Assembly: GCA_903837355.1 (NCBI GenBank)
Contig: CAILUI010000437.1
Span: 1-53,700, forward strand
Direction of reading: 5' to 3'
From: an uncultured Victivallales bacterium
Lineage (GTDB): Bacteria; Verrucomicrobiota; Lentisphaeria; Oligosphaerales; JAFGRS01
DNA length: 53,700 nucleotides
Numbering within the stretch: the first letter of the stretch is position 1; every line of letters starts with the position of its first letter. Made by a program: the position numbers and the translations under genes. Under the pieces are notes generated by a model. That model ran no database searches. It saw nothing but the letters and a program-made list of their open reading frames with translations, and was not told the origin of the DNA. Shown one piece after another: positions 32,715-43,300 of this stretch.

Positions 32715-34838
32715 TCAGACCTCTTTACACTGTCCGCCTGCGTGTTCAGGAACCGCCACGTAATGAGACGGTTCCGCCGCGAAGTCCGCACGCCCCCGAG
32801 AGATCGAGCGCAGCGCGGTCGCGTACCCGAACAGCTCCGCCAGCGCCACGCGGGCGACAACCCGTGCCGTCCCATGCGCCAGCGTATCCACCTCGGTGAT
32901 CTGCCCGCGACGGCAGGAGAGGTCCCCGATCACATCCCCCAGGCACTCCACAGGGGTGAGAACCTCCACCGTCATCACCGGCTCCAACACCTGGACACCA
33001 GCCCGCCGCACCGCTTCCTTCAAGGCCAGTGCCCCGGCCGACCGAAACGCCAGATCAGAAGAGTCCGTTGCATCATACGAACCATCCGTAACCTGCACGT
33101 GACAGTCGGTCAAAGGACGATCACTATCCGCACCGTTGCCGGCAGCCTCCCGGATCCCGGCCTCCACCGCATTCTGAAACACGGCAGGTAACCGCTCCTC
33201 GAGCGCATCCATGGCCACCGACAACCCATGACCCTCCGCGCGCGGCGAAATCACGACCCGAACAGCAGCGTACTGTCGGACTCCACCACTCTGACGAACA
33301 AACGCCATCTCGGCGTCGGCAACCTGTCGCACCGTGTCACGGTAGTTCACCCGCGGCCGCCCAACCCGAACGGGCACACCAAAGTCACGGTTCAGACGGT
33401 CACGAATGATCTCGAGGTGCAACTCCCCCATGCCTGCAATCAGCGTCTGACCGGTCTGGCAGTCGGTACGGACACAGAACGTCGGGTCTTCCAGCGCCAG
33501 GTCCCGCATGGCGTCATGCAACCGATCACGGTCAGCCGCACGGCAAGCCTCGACCGCCATACTGACGACAGGGGCGGGAAATCGCATCGCAGACAACGCG
33601 ATGGGCGCATCCGGCGCACACAGCGTATCACCCGTCTGCGTGTCGGCACTGAGCCCAGTGACCGCAGCGATATCCCCCGAGAAGACTTGCGAGCGCTCCT
33701 CGGTCATGTTGGCGTGAATCTGCATCAGCTCGTCGATATGCTCTTCAGCACCGGTCCGCGCATTGCGCACCCGCATGCCCGGCCGCGCAGTGCCGCTATA
33801 GACACGAAGGTAAGTTAGCCGGCGGCTCCGCCGATCACCAGTCAGCTTGAACGCCAGAGCCGAGAACGGCTCCAAGTCGCCAATCCCGCGCGCCACCGTA
33901 CGCCCACTCTCAGGCTCAATACCCGCGACCGCACACAGGTCAACGGGCGAGGGCAGAAAGTCAATCACTGCATCCAAAAGCGGCTGGACACCGCGATTGG
34001 TCAGAGCACTGCCGCACGTGACCGGTACCACCTGCCCGGACAAGGTCGCCCGCCGCAACGCCGCCCGGATCTCGGCGGAGCACGGCGTGGCCTCAACCAG
34101 ATACCGCTCCATGAAGACGTCATCAACCTCGGCGAGCGACTCAATCAGCCGCGTGCGAGCGGTAGCTGCCACGATCTCCATGTCGGCCGGAACAGGGACA
34201 ACATGCATCCCGTGCAGACCATCAAAAAGGACAGCGCACTGCCCAATCACGTCCACAATACCCCTGAAAGTAGCCTCGGCCCCTACCGGTAACTGCACCA
34301 CTACGGGCAGCGCACGCAACTTCTCACGAATGCCGGCGATGACCCTCTCCATGGAAGCGCCCGGGCGGTCCATCTTGTTGATAAAGGCGATTACCGGGAT
34401 GCCGTAGCGCTGCGCCTGACGCCATACGGTCTCCGATTGTGGCTGAACCCCGCGTACGGCGCAGAATACCGCGACGGCGCCATCCAGTACCCGCAGACTG
34501 CGTTCAACCTCGGCGGTGAAATCAATGTGACCAGGCGTGTCGATAATGTTAATCCTGTGGCCGCGCCAGGGGCATACCGTGGCAGCACTGGTAATGCTGA
34601 TCCCGCGCTCGCGCTCCTGTATCATCCAGTCCATCGAGGCAGTCCCCTCGTGGACCTCCCCCACGCAAGCGTTAATCCCAGCATAGAAAAGGATACGCTC
34701 GGTCAGAGTGGTCTTCCCTGCGTCAATGTGTGCCATGATGCCGATGTTGCGCACGTGATCGATCGCAACTGCCCGACCTTGGGCATCTGCTGATCTGCTG
34801 AGTTGTGCACTTACATCGACCATGACCACATCCGACAT
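32715..34838 (-). CDS. fusA: Elongation factor G
   Basis: EF-G is the translocation GTPase. From the ATG at 34838 it has 707 residues. G1 is AHIDAGKTT, switch I ends ERGISITSA, G3 is DTPGH and G4 is NKMD, all intact, followed by domains II-V (ELHLEIIRDRL in domain III and ELFGYATALRSISRGRA in domain V). A TTG at 34877 that overlaps rpsG is a less likely start, and a third candidate is the ATG at 34823. The C-terminus ends EHAGGQCKEV. It sits in the standard str operon position. PVC bacteria often have a second EF-G, which is not in this window. Confidence 0.96.
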   Translation of the reverse strand: MSDVVMVDVSAQLSRSADAQGRAVAIDHVRNIGIMAHIDAGKTTLTERILFYAGINACVGEVHEGTASMDWMIQERERGISITSAATVCPWRGHRINIIDTPGHIDFTAEVERSLRVLDGAVAVFCAVRGVQPQSETVWRQAQRYGIPVIAFINKMDRPGASMERVIAGIREKLRALPVVVQLPVGAEATFRGIVDVIGQCAVLFDGLHGMHVVPVPADMEIVAATARTRLIESLAEVDDVFMERYLVEATPCSAEIRAALRRATLSGQVVPVTCGSALTNRGVQPLLDAVIDFLPSPVDLCAVAGIEPESGRTVARGIGDLEPFSALAFKLTGDRRSRRLTYLRVYSGTARPGMRVRNARTGAEEHIDELMQIHANMTEERSQVFSGDIAAVTGLSADTQTGDTLCAPDAPIALSAMRFPAPVVSMAVEACRAADRDRLHDAMRDLALEDPTFCVRTDCQTGQTLIAGMGELHLEIIRDRLNRDFGVPVRVGRPRVNYRDTVRQVADAEMAFVRQSGGVRQYAAVRVVISPRAEGHGLSVAMDALEERLPAVFQNAVEAGIREAAGNGADSDRPLTDCHVQVTDGSYDATDSSDLAFRSAGALALKEAVRRAGVQVLEPVMTVEVLTPVECLGDVIGDLSCRRGQITEVDTLAHGTARVVARVALAELFGYATALRSISRGRADFAAEPSHYVAVPEHAGGQCKEV

Positions 34839-34870
34839 GCCACGGGGTGTGCAATACCACGCCCCGGGAG

Positions 34871-35341
34871 CTACCAACGGTAATGAGCAAAAGCGCGGTT
34901 GGCGTTGGCCATCTTGTGCGTGTCGTCACGCTTCTTGACGGCATTGCCGGTGTTGTCGTAGGCGTCGAGAAGTTCGGCGGCGAGTGCGGCCTTCATCGGC
35001 ATCCCGCTGCGGGCGCGGGCAAACCCCGAGATCCAGCGCAGGGCGACGGCAACCTGCCGCTCGGGAGAAACCTCCAGCGGTACCTGGTAGGTCGCACCAC
35101 CAACGCGACGGCTCTTCACCTCTAGGCGCGGCTTGACATTCTCCATGGCCTGCAGAAACACCTCAATGGGCTCGACGCCCTTCTTGCGGTCCGCAACAGT
35201 ATCCAGCGCGCCGTAAACAATGCTCTGGGCCACGGACTTCTTCCCCCGCTCCATGATCGTGTTGATCAGGCGGGCTACCAACTCACTATTGAAGCGGACA
35301 TCCGGAGTCAGCGGGCGCTTTTCTGCTCTATGCCTTCTCAT
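34871..35341 (-). CDS. rpsG: 30S ribosomal protein S7
   Basis: S7 initiates assembly of the small-subunit head. The 156 residues include RRHRAEKRPLTPDVRFNSELVARLINTIMERGKKSVAQSIVYGALD and end TGNAVKKRDDTHKMANANRAFAHYRW, as usual. It stands between rpsL and fusA. Confidence 0.98.
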   Translation of the reverse strand: MRRHRAEKRPLTPDVRFNSELVARLINTIMERGKKSVAQSIVYGALDTVADRKKGVEPIEVFLQAMENVKPRLEVKSRRVGGATYQVPLEVSPERQVAVALRWISGFARARSGMPMKAALAAELLDAYDNTGNAVKKRDDTHKMANANRAFAHYRW

Positions 35342-35492
35342 CTGGCCATCCTAACTGAGCGGGTTACGGGCAGGCATTTCCCTGCCCCACTTGATTATCG
35401 GTTCGCTACTTACCCCAGATCGCACTCGGTCCTGCAGCCACTATGACTCTTGCGCCGCAGCGACCACCGCTGTGATCCACCACAGCGTACTA

Positions 35493-35864
35493 TCACTTGG
35501 GACGCTTGGCGCCGTATTTACTACGACCCCGCCGGCGCGCCTCAACACCCAGCGAGTCGAGCGATCCGCGGACGATGTGGTAGCGCACACCGGGGAGGTC
35601 GCGGACGCGACCTCCGCGCACCAACACCACACTGTGTTCCTGTAGGTTATGCCCCTCGCCGCCAATGTAGGCAGTAACTTCCTGACCGTTGGTTAGGCGG
35701 ACCCTGGCCACCTTACGCAACGCGGAGTTCGGCTTCTTGGGCGTACGAGTGGTCACCTGCAGACAGACGCCACGGCGCTGCGGGCAGCGCGCCAGAGCGC
35801 GAACCTTGTTCTTCTTGGTCTTGACCGAGCGGCCGTTCCTGACGAGTTGGTTGATCGTCGGCAT
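35493..35864 (-). CDS. rpsL: 30S ribosomal protein S12
   Basis: S12 controls decoding accuracy. The 123-residue protein starts MPTINQLVRNGRSVK at the ATG at 35864 with AAGGGA 8 nt upstream. A longer frame to 36179 is not credible. The loop TRTPKKPNSALRK has the wild-type Lys43, so streptomycin sensitivity at this site is expected. HNLQEHSVVLVRGGRVRDLPGVRYH is also normal. Confidence 0.98.
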   Translation of the reverse strand: MPTINQLVRNGRSVKTKKNKVRALARCPQRRGVCLQVTTRTPKKPNSALRKVARVRLTNGQEVTAYIGGEGHNLQEHSVVLVRGGRVRDLPGVRYHIVRGSLDSLGVEARRRGRSKYGAKRPK

Positions 35865-35905
35865 TCGAGTTCCCTTGCTTAACACGTACGCGAAACAAGT
35901 CTGAT

Positions 35906-35933
35906 AATGTAGGCGCCCGACCGCTAGATGCAA
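35906..35933 (-). promoter_or_regulatory. Promoter of the rpsL-rpsS operon
   Basis: TTGCAT (35928-35933) and TACATT (35906-35911) with 16 bp spacing lie in the rpoC-rpsL gap, placing a transcript start about 35 nt before rpsL. It is the only sigma70-like pair seen in this gap. Confidence 0.5.
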
Positions 35934-35959
35934 GTCACACTGGACAACGCCACGACATA

Positions 35960-35993
35960 CACGGGGGCCAAGCCATCCCCGTGACTGGCCCCC
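35960..35993 (-). terminator. Overlapping GC-rich hairpins downstream of rpoC
   Basis: Two mutually exclusive perfect stems share bases: GGGGGCCA (35963-35970 on plus) with TGGCCCCC (35986-35993), and CACGGGG (35960-35966) with CCCCGTG (35977-35983). No T-tract follows. They lie 60-95 nt past the rpoC stop codon and just before the rpsL promoter, so a termination or pausing role for the rpoBC transcript is plausible. Confidence 0.45.
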
Positions 35994-36054
35994 TGACTCC
36001 CTACACTCGATCCCTGCGTGCGCCACCGCCGAAGGAGAGGGCGGTGATGCACCC

Positions 36055-39000
36055 TCAGAAGTCCAGCAGTCTCTCTGCCTCGGCCCGCGCCGCCGCCGTA
36101 CGCACTGCCGCCTCATCGACGGCAGATGCCCCGGGCTTGGCGCGCTCCTCGTAAGCGCTCTCGTCGACTGTCTTCTCAAGTTTAACGTTCAGGACCTTGC
36201 TGTAGCCGGTTCCGGCCGGGATCAGGTGACCCATGATCACGTTTTCCTTGAACCCGCGCAGGTAGTCGACCCGCCCATAGGTCGCAGCCTCGGTCAAGAC
36301 GCGCGTCGTATCCTGGAACGAGGCAGCCGAGATGAAGCTGTCAGTGGCCAGCGACGCCTTGGTGATCCCCAGCAGGATCGGCTGCGCTTCCGCTGGCTGC
36401 CCGCCTTCCCCGACAACTCTGGCGTTCTCCTCAAGGAACTCGCGACGATCGATAGACTCGCCAAACAGGAACCCGGTCGTACCAGGCTCGGTGATGCGCA
36501 CCTTGCGCATCATCTGGCGAACAATGATCTCGATGTGCTTGTCATTGATCTCAACGCCCTGTAGGCGGTAGACCTCCTGGACCTCGTTCACGAGATACTC
36601 CTGCAACTCCTGAGGGCCGCAGATTTCCAGAATCTCGTGGGGGACTCTCGCGCCGTCCGTGAGCTGATCGCCCTTGTGCACGAAGTCGCCGTTGAACACG
36701 ACGACACGCTTGCCCGCGGGGATAACATGGTCTTCGACCTGGTCGTTCTCTGGATCGCGGATCGTGATCGTACGCCGACCACGGACGATCTTGCCAAGCT
36801 CAACGACACCGTCAATCCGCGCGATCTCCGCGGCTTCTTTTGGGCGACGCGCTTCAAACAGTTCTGCCACGCGCGGCAGACCGCCCGTAATATCCTTGGT
36901 TCGCGTGCTCTGACGAGGCGTTCTGGCGATAGTCTCACCGCCGCTAACCCCGGTGCCCTCCGCAACCATGATGTGCGCACCGGCGGGTAGACTGTAGTGG
37001 TCCACCACCTCGCCCTTGCCGTCGAGGATGACCAACTGCGGGTGCAGATCCTCCCGGTGCTCAAGCACCGTGGTCTCCTCGGTCCCGCTGCCCTCGCTGA
37101 CCTCGCGCTTCATGGTCACACCTTCGATCAGGTCACGGTACTCAAGGTGGCCACCCGACTTCGTAATGATCGGCACGTTGTAGGGATCCCAACGCACGAA
37201 CACTTCGGCAGGGGCGATCAACTCGCCCTCGGCGCGGCTCAACACCGCACCGGGAATGAGCTCGTAACTCTCGATCTCGGTGCCTTCACTGTCCTCAATC
37301 ACTGCACGCCCGTTCTTATTCAGCACAACGAAACCGCCACCGCGTTGCTCGACGCAACGCACATCCTCGAGCCGCAACGTACCGCCCACGCGGGCGCGCT
37401 GGAAGGGGTCACGGAAGGAGGCTGCAGCGGTACCACCATAATGGAATGTGCGCATGGTCAACTGGGTGCCAGGCTCACCGATGGACTGCGCCGCAATGAT
37501 GCCCAACGCATCCCCCTCCTGCGGCAACTCACCGGTAGCCAGGTTACGGCCGTAACACTTGCAGCACATCCCGCGTTCACTCTCGCAAGTGAGGACCGAG
37601 CGGATATGGACGGTCTCGATACCGCGGTCGACAATGCGCAGCGCAATCTCGGGTGTGATCTCATCGCCCGCCGCAACCAGCAGTCCGGCCGGATCGTCTG
37701 ACAGCGGATCCCGAATGTCGTCCACGCTGAACCGACCGGCGATCCGGTCCCGCAGCGGAACCATGTCCTCGTCACCCTCGCGGATCGCCTTGACGAAGAT
37801 GCCGTTCACCGTCCCGCAGTCTGACTCAATGCAGATCACGTCGTGGGCCACGTCAACCAGTTTGCGGGTCATGTACCCTGAGTCAGCGGTCTTGAGCGCC
37901 GTATCCGCCAACCCCTTGCGGGCACCGTGCGAACTGATGAAGTACTCAAGCACGGTGAGCCCTTCACGGAAATTGGAGAGGATCGGCCGCTCGATGATGT
38001 CGCCAGAGGGCTTGGCCATCAGTCCGCGCATACCGGCCAACTGCCGCACCTGGTCCTTGCTGCCACGGGCCCCTGAATCTAACATGGCGAAAACCGAGTT
38101 GATCTCTTCCTTACCCTCGTTCTTCTCCAGCACCTGGAACAGACGTGCAGCCAGTTCGTTGTTCGCCTGCGTCCAGACGTCGACACACTTGTTGTAGCGC
38201 TCGAGCTCGGTGATTACACCCTGCTGGCGCTGCTCACGAACCACACTGATCTTCTCCTGAGCCTCGGCGATCCGCGACTCCTTGTCCTCAGGGATGATCA
38301 TGTCGTTGATGCCGATGGAGAATCCGGCGCGGGTCGCGTACTCGTAGCCGAGGTCCTTGAGCCGATCAAGCACGTGGACCAGCTCCTCGCGCCCTACCAG
38401 GTCGTAACACTCCTTGACCATCTGACCCAACGCCTTCTTGCCGGCGCACTTGTTGTAGAAGCCCATGCTTGGGTGCCAGATCTCATGGAAGATGCAGCGG
38501 CCCGCTGTCGTCTTGATGAAACGGCTGTCCTTGTCGCCCCATGCAGTGCTGCTCCCGAGGTCAGGATTACGGATCCAGAAATAGTCATGAATGTGCAGCC
38601 ACCCGTGGTCCAGCGCCCGGAGAACCTCAAAGTAGTCGTTGTAAGAGCACGGCAACTTCCGACTCGTCCGCGCCTTGTAGTCGGCAACATCCTTCTCGAA
38701 GCGCGCCCGGCGCCGCTTATCCTCGTACGTGAGGTAGTAAACCCCCAACGTGATGTCCTGGCTCGGCGTGGTCACCGGACGACCGTTGGCAGGGGAGAAA
38801 ATGTTGTTCGGCGCCAGCATTAACAACTTGGCCTCAAGCTGGGCCTCGTTGGACAGCGGGACGTGAACCGCCATCTGATCACCGTCGAAGTCCGCGTTGT
38901 AGGCCGAGCACACGAGGGGATGCAGACGGATGGCCTGCCCCTCAATCAGAATCGGGTCGAAAGCCTGGATACTCAGGCGGTGCAAGGTCGGAGCGCGGTT

Positions 39001-40272
39001 CAGCAGAATGGGGTGCCCCTTGATCACTTCGTCCAAGGTATCCCACACCACCGGAGCGCGCCGCTCGATCAGCTTCTTGGCGCTGCGCACCGTGTGCACG
39101 TAACCACGCTCTTTCAGCCGCCGCATGATGAACGGCTCAAAAAGAACAAGCGCCATCTCTTTCGGCAGACCGCACTGGTGCAGACGCAACTCCGGACCCA
39201 CGACAATCACCGACCGGCCCGAGTAATCCACACGCTTGCCAAGCAGGTTCTGGCGGAAACGGCCCTGCTTGCCCTTGAGCATATCACTCAGGCTCTTCAG
39301 AGGGCGGTTCCCGGTACCTGTGACCGGCCGACCATGGCGGCCGTTGTCCATCAGGGCATCGACGGCCTCCTGCAGCATGCGCTTCTCATTGCGTATGATC
39401 ACTTCCGGCGTGCGCAACTGCAGGAGATTCTTCAGGCGGTTGTTGCGGTTAATCACACGCCGATACAGGTCGTTCAGATCACTGGTGGCGAAACGCCCCC
39501 CTTCGAGCGGGACCAGCGGACGCAGGTCCGGCGGGATGACCGGCAATACGGTCAGCACCATCCACCGCGGATCCATGTTGTTCTGCAGGAACCCCTCGGC
39601 TAGCCGCATGCGCTTGGCAATCTTCTTCCGGTTCGCCTTGCTCTTGGTGTTGCCCATCTCTTCGTCGAGTTGCGCACGCAACGCGGCGAGGTCGGTTTGC
39701 CCCAGCAACTCCTGCATCGCCGCGGCACCCATCCCGGCCTTGAAAGCGTCAGCGTAAGTCTCGCGAGCCTCGCGGTACTGCTCGTCGTTGAGTAGCATGC
39801 AACGCTGCAGAGGCGTGTCGCCCGGATCTGTGACGATCCAATCCTCATAGTACATGACGCGCTCCAGAGCACGTGCCGTCATGTCCAGCATGAGCCCAAT
39901 ACGGCTCGGCATACACTTGAAGAACCACACGTGCGACACCGGCACCGCCAACTCGATGTGTCCCATGCGCTCACGCCGCACTCGCGATTGCGTCACTTCA
40001 ACACCGCAGCGATCACAGACGATACCTTTGTGCTTGATCCGCTTGTACTTGCCGCAGTTGCACTCCCAATCCCGCGTCGGGCCAAAAATCCGCTCGCAGA
40101 ACAATCCACCCTTCTCAGGCTTGAACGAGCGGTAGTTGATCGTCTCTGGATTGCGGACTTCACCCCGACTCCACGAACGGATCGTCTCAGGCGAGGCGAC
40201 GCCGATCGTGACACATGTCTGCTCTTCAGCTTCGTCAATGCCCAGAACCTGCCGCAGTGCACTGTTATCCAA
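36055..40272 (-). CDS. rpoC: RNA polymerase beta' subunit
   Basis: RpoC is the beta' subunit of RNA polymerase. The N-terminal zinc-binding block ECNCGKYKRIKHKGIVCDRCG and the second zinc site SERGMCCKCYGRNLATG are intact. The catalytic loop NADFDGDQMAVHVPLS lies near residue 458. The C-terminus ends AEAERLLDF. I prefer the TTG at 40272 because GGAGGG lies 6 nt upstream. A GTG at 40344 directly follows the rpoB stop and would add 24 residues without a strong ribosome binding site. Length is in the usual bacterial range, without the large lineage insertions of cyanobacteria. It is co-transcribed with rpoB. Confidence 0.97.
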   Translation of the reverse strand: MDNSALRQVLGIDEAEEQTCVTIGVASPETIRSWSRGEVRNPETINYRSFKPEKGGLFCERIFGPTRDWECNCGKYKRIKHKGIVCDRCGVEVTQSRVRRERMGHIELAVPVSHVWFFKCMPSRIGLMLDMTARALERVMYYEDWIVTDPGDTPLQRCMLLNDEQYREARETYADAFKAGMGAAAMQELLGQTDLAALRAQLDEEMGNTKSKANRKKIAKRMRLAEGFLQNNMDPRWMVLTVLPVIPPDLRPLVPLEGGRFATSDLNDLYRRVINRNNRLKNLLQLRTPEVIIRNEKRMLQEAVDALMDNGRHGRPVTGTGNRPLKSLSDMLKGKQGRFRQNLLGKRVDYSGRSVIVVGPELRLHQCGLPKEMALVLFEPFIMRRLKERGYVHTVRSAKKLIERRAPVVWDTLDEVIKGHPILLNRAPTLHRLSIQAFDPILIEGQAIRLHPLVCSAYNADFDGDQMAVHVPLSNEAQLEAKLLMLAPNNIFSPANGRPVTTPSQDITLGVYYLTYEDKRRRARFEKDVADYKARTSRKLPCSYNDYFEVLRALDHGWLHIHDYFWIRNPDLGSSTAWGDKDSRFIKTTAGRCIFHEIWHPSMGFYNKCAGKKALGQMVKECYDLVGREELVHVLDRLKDLGYEYATRAGFSIGINDMIIPEDKESRIAEAQEKISVVREQRQQGVITELERYNKCVDVWTQANNELAARLFQVLEKNEGKEEINSVFAMLDSGARGSKDQVRQLAGMRGLMAKPSGDIIERPILSNFREGLTVLEYFISSHGARKGLADTALKTADSGYMTRKLVDVAHDVICIESDCGTVNGIFVKAIREGDEDMVPLRDRIAGRFSVDDIRDPLSDDPAGLLVAAGDEITPEIALRIVDRGIETVHIRSVLTCESERGMCCKCYGRNLATGELPQEGDALGIIAAQSIGEPGTQLTMRTFHYGGTAAASFRDPFQRARVGGTLRLEDVRCVEQRGGGFVVLNKNGRAVIEDSEGTEIESYELIPGAVLSRAEGELIAPAEVFVRWDPYNVPIITKSGGHLEYRDLIEGVTMKREVSEGSGTEETTVLEHREDLHPQLVILDGKGEVVDHYSLPAGAHIMVAEGTGVSGGETIARTPRQSTRTKDITGGLPRVAELFEARRPKEAAEIARIDGVVELGKIVRGRRTITIRDPENDQVEDHVIPAGKRVVVFNGDFVHKGDQLTDGARVPHEILEICGPQELQEYLVNEVQEVYRLQGVEINDKHIEIIVRQMMRKVRITEPGTTGFLFGESIDRREFLEENARVVGEGGQPAEAQPILLGITKASLATDSFISAASFQDTTRVLTEAATYGRVDYLRGFKENVIMGHLIPAGTGYSKVLNVKLEKTVDESAYEERAKPGASAVDEAAVRTAAARAEAERLLDF

Positions 40273-40344
40273 AGCGCTGCCCTCCGCGTACTGATGGGAC
40301 GACGTCCCGTGTATTGTGGTGTCCGATACTGGCCCGAGGCGCAC

Positions 40345-43300
40345 CTACGCAAGCGCCGCCTTGCCGTGCTTCACCCGCACGTCCAGACACAAACTCATCA
40401 TCTCGCGCATGAGCACGTTGAAGCTCTCGGGGGTCCCGGCTTCAAGGGTATTGTCGCCACGCATGATCGATTCATAAATCTTGGTACGCCCGACTACATC
40501 GTCGCTCTTCACCGTCAGCATCTCCTGCAGGGTGTGCGCAGCCCCATACGCCTCCAGAGCCCACACCTCCATCTCCCCGAAGCGCTGACCGCCGTGCTGC
40601 GCCTTGCCGCCCAGCGGCTGTTGCGTCACCAGCGAGTAGGGCCCCACCGCACGCGCGTGGATCTTGTTAACCACCAAGTGGTCGAGCTTCAGCATATAGA
40701 TCTGACCTACCATCACCCGCTGCGCAAAAGGCGCCCCGGTCCTGCCGTCAAACAGCCGCGTCTTCCCATCATCGGCAACAAAGCCCTCGCTGCGGTCACG
40801 CCCAGCGCCGTCAACTACCCGGCCTTCCGCCGTCACCGACCAACCCATCTCCTCCACCTTGACTTGCATCGCCTCGCGTAGCAGCTCATGGATCCGCTTC
40901 TCGTTCATGCCGTCGAAGACCGGGCTCGCGACTTTCAGGCCGAGCACACTAGCCGCCCAGCCTACGTGCGTCTCCAGAACCTGCCCTACATTCATGCGGC
41001 TCGGCACGCCCAGTGGATTGAGCACGATATCGACTGGCGTGCCATCAGCCATGAACGGTAAGTCTTCAACCGGAACTACCTTCGCGACAATCCCCTTATT
41101 CCCGTGACGTCCGGCCATCTTGTCGCCGACGGAGACGCGGCGCTTGCTCGCCACGTACACCTTCACACTCTTGATCACGCCAGGGTCGGATCCGTCCCCC
41201 TTCTCAAGTCGCTCGATCGTCTCGTCGCGCCGCATCGTAATATCGCGGATGCGGATGCGGAACGCCTTGAGTACATCGTCGATCTGGTCCTTCGCAGGGC
41301 CCTCTGCCATGGTGTAACTATCGTAGTTCTGCGCCAAACGCTTGAGCATGACCTTCGTGATCTTGCGGTCGGCTGGAATGATCTCCCCGCCGCCAGCCCG
41401 CTCGGAACTGTATACGGGCACCGTCAGCTTAGACCCCAGCAGTATGTCGGCCAACTTGTCCGCCAACTCGTCCAGGGTCTCGCCCAACTGCGTCTTGTGA
41501 GCGTTCCCGGCTTCCTTGATCTGACGCCGGATTTCCTGCCGACTCATCTTCTCTTTGGTCGGATCCACGCGCCGCTCAATACGGACGTCCATGACAATAC
41601 CGGAACACCCCCCAGACACGACTAGGCTACTATCTTTCACATCGGCGGCCTTCTCACCAAAGATAGCGCGTAACAGCCGCTCCTCCGGGGCCAACTCAGT
41701 CTCGCTCTTCGGGGTAATCTTCCCAACCAGGATATCCCCCGCCTTGACCTCGGCACCGATCCGCACAGCGCCCTCGCTATCGAGATTCCGCAACGCTTCC
41801 TCACCGACATTCGGAATATCCCGCGTGATCTCCTCAGGCCCAAGCTTGGTATCGCGAGCCACGATGTCGTACTCACTGATGTGAATACTCGTGTAAACGT
41901 CGTCCTTCACCAGACGCTCGCTGAGTACAATGGCATCCTCGAAGTTGTACCCCCGCCACGGCATGAAGGCGACTTTGACATTGCGTCCCAGCGCCAACTC
42001 ACCGCCATCGGTACTGGCGCCGTCTGCAATCACGTCACCAGCCTTCACCCGGTCGCCAGTACGCACAACGGGACGCTGATTGATGATCGTCGAAGCGTTA
42101 GAACGCATGAACTTATAGAGCTGATACGTACGCACAAGTGCCTGCTCGGCAGCGTCCTCAGGGAGCTTTCCGTCAGGTGTCACGATGATCCGCTCGGCCG
42201 TGGCACTAGCCACGATCCCATCGCGATCAGCCATCAGGACGGCCCGCGAATCGCGCGCTGCAACCCCTTCCAGTCCGGTCCCGACGTACGGGGCTTCGGC
42301 CCGGATCAGGGGTACCGCTTGCCGCTGCATGTTCGAGCCCATGAGAGCACGGTTCGCGTCGTTGTGTTCGAGGAAGGGAATCAGACCAGCCGCAGCACTG
42401 ATAAGCTGCTTCGGCGAGACGTCCATGTACTGCACGTCCTTGGCAGGATGCTCACCTGAGTCTCCACGGTGCCGCGACAGCACGTAGTCATTTGCGAACC
42501 GCCCCTTGTCGTCCAACGGGGCGTTCGCCTGAGCAATCACATAACGCTCCTCAACGTCCGCCGCCAGGAAGTCGATCTCGTCGGTTACCCGCCCGTCCTT
42601 GACGCGCCGGTACGGAGTCTCAATGAATCCGAAGCGGTTGATGTGACCGTAAAGAGCCAGAGACGAGATAAGGCCGATGTTGGGGCCTTCAGGGGTCTCA
42701 ATCGGGCAGACGCGCCCATAGTGGCTCGAGTGTACGTCACGAACTTCGAAGCCGGCCCGCTCCCGGCTCAGCCCGCCCGGACCTAGGGCACTGAGCCGAC
42801 GCTTGTTGGTCAACTCCGCCAGACAGTTTGTCTGGTCCATAAACTGACTGAGCTGGTTACGCCCGAAGAAGTCACGGATAACCCCCGCCAGGGCCTTCGG
42901 ATTGACGAGCTTCGAGGGAGTCACCTCCTCCGCATTCATGTCAAAGAGCGTCATCCGTTCCCGCACCAGCCGCTCCGTCCGTACGAGCCCGACACGGCAT
43001 TGGTTCTGCAGCAACTCACCCACCGTACGGATACGCCGCCGACCCAGGTGGTCGATGTCATCCTCGGGACCGTTCTCGTTCTGGAGCTTCATCATGTACG
43101 CAGTCCCTGCCACCAGGTCCTCTTTGGCCAGGGTCCGTACAGCTTCCGCGGGTGGCGCAATCTTGAGCAGTTGGAAGATATCGGCTAACTTCTGGTTGAT
43201 CTTGTGCCGTCCAACCAACCCAAGATCGTAGCGCCGCACATCGAAGAACAGCCGCTTAAACAACTGCCGCGCATTGCTGACGTTTGGCGGGTCCCCCGGA

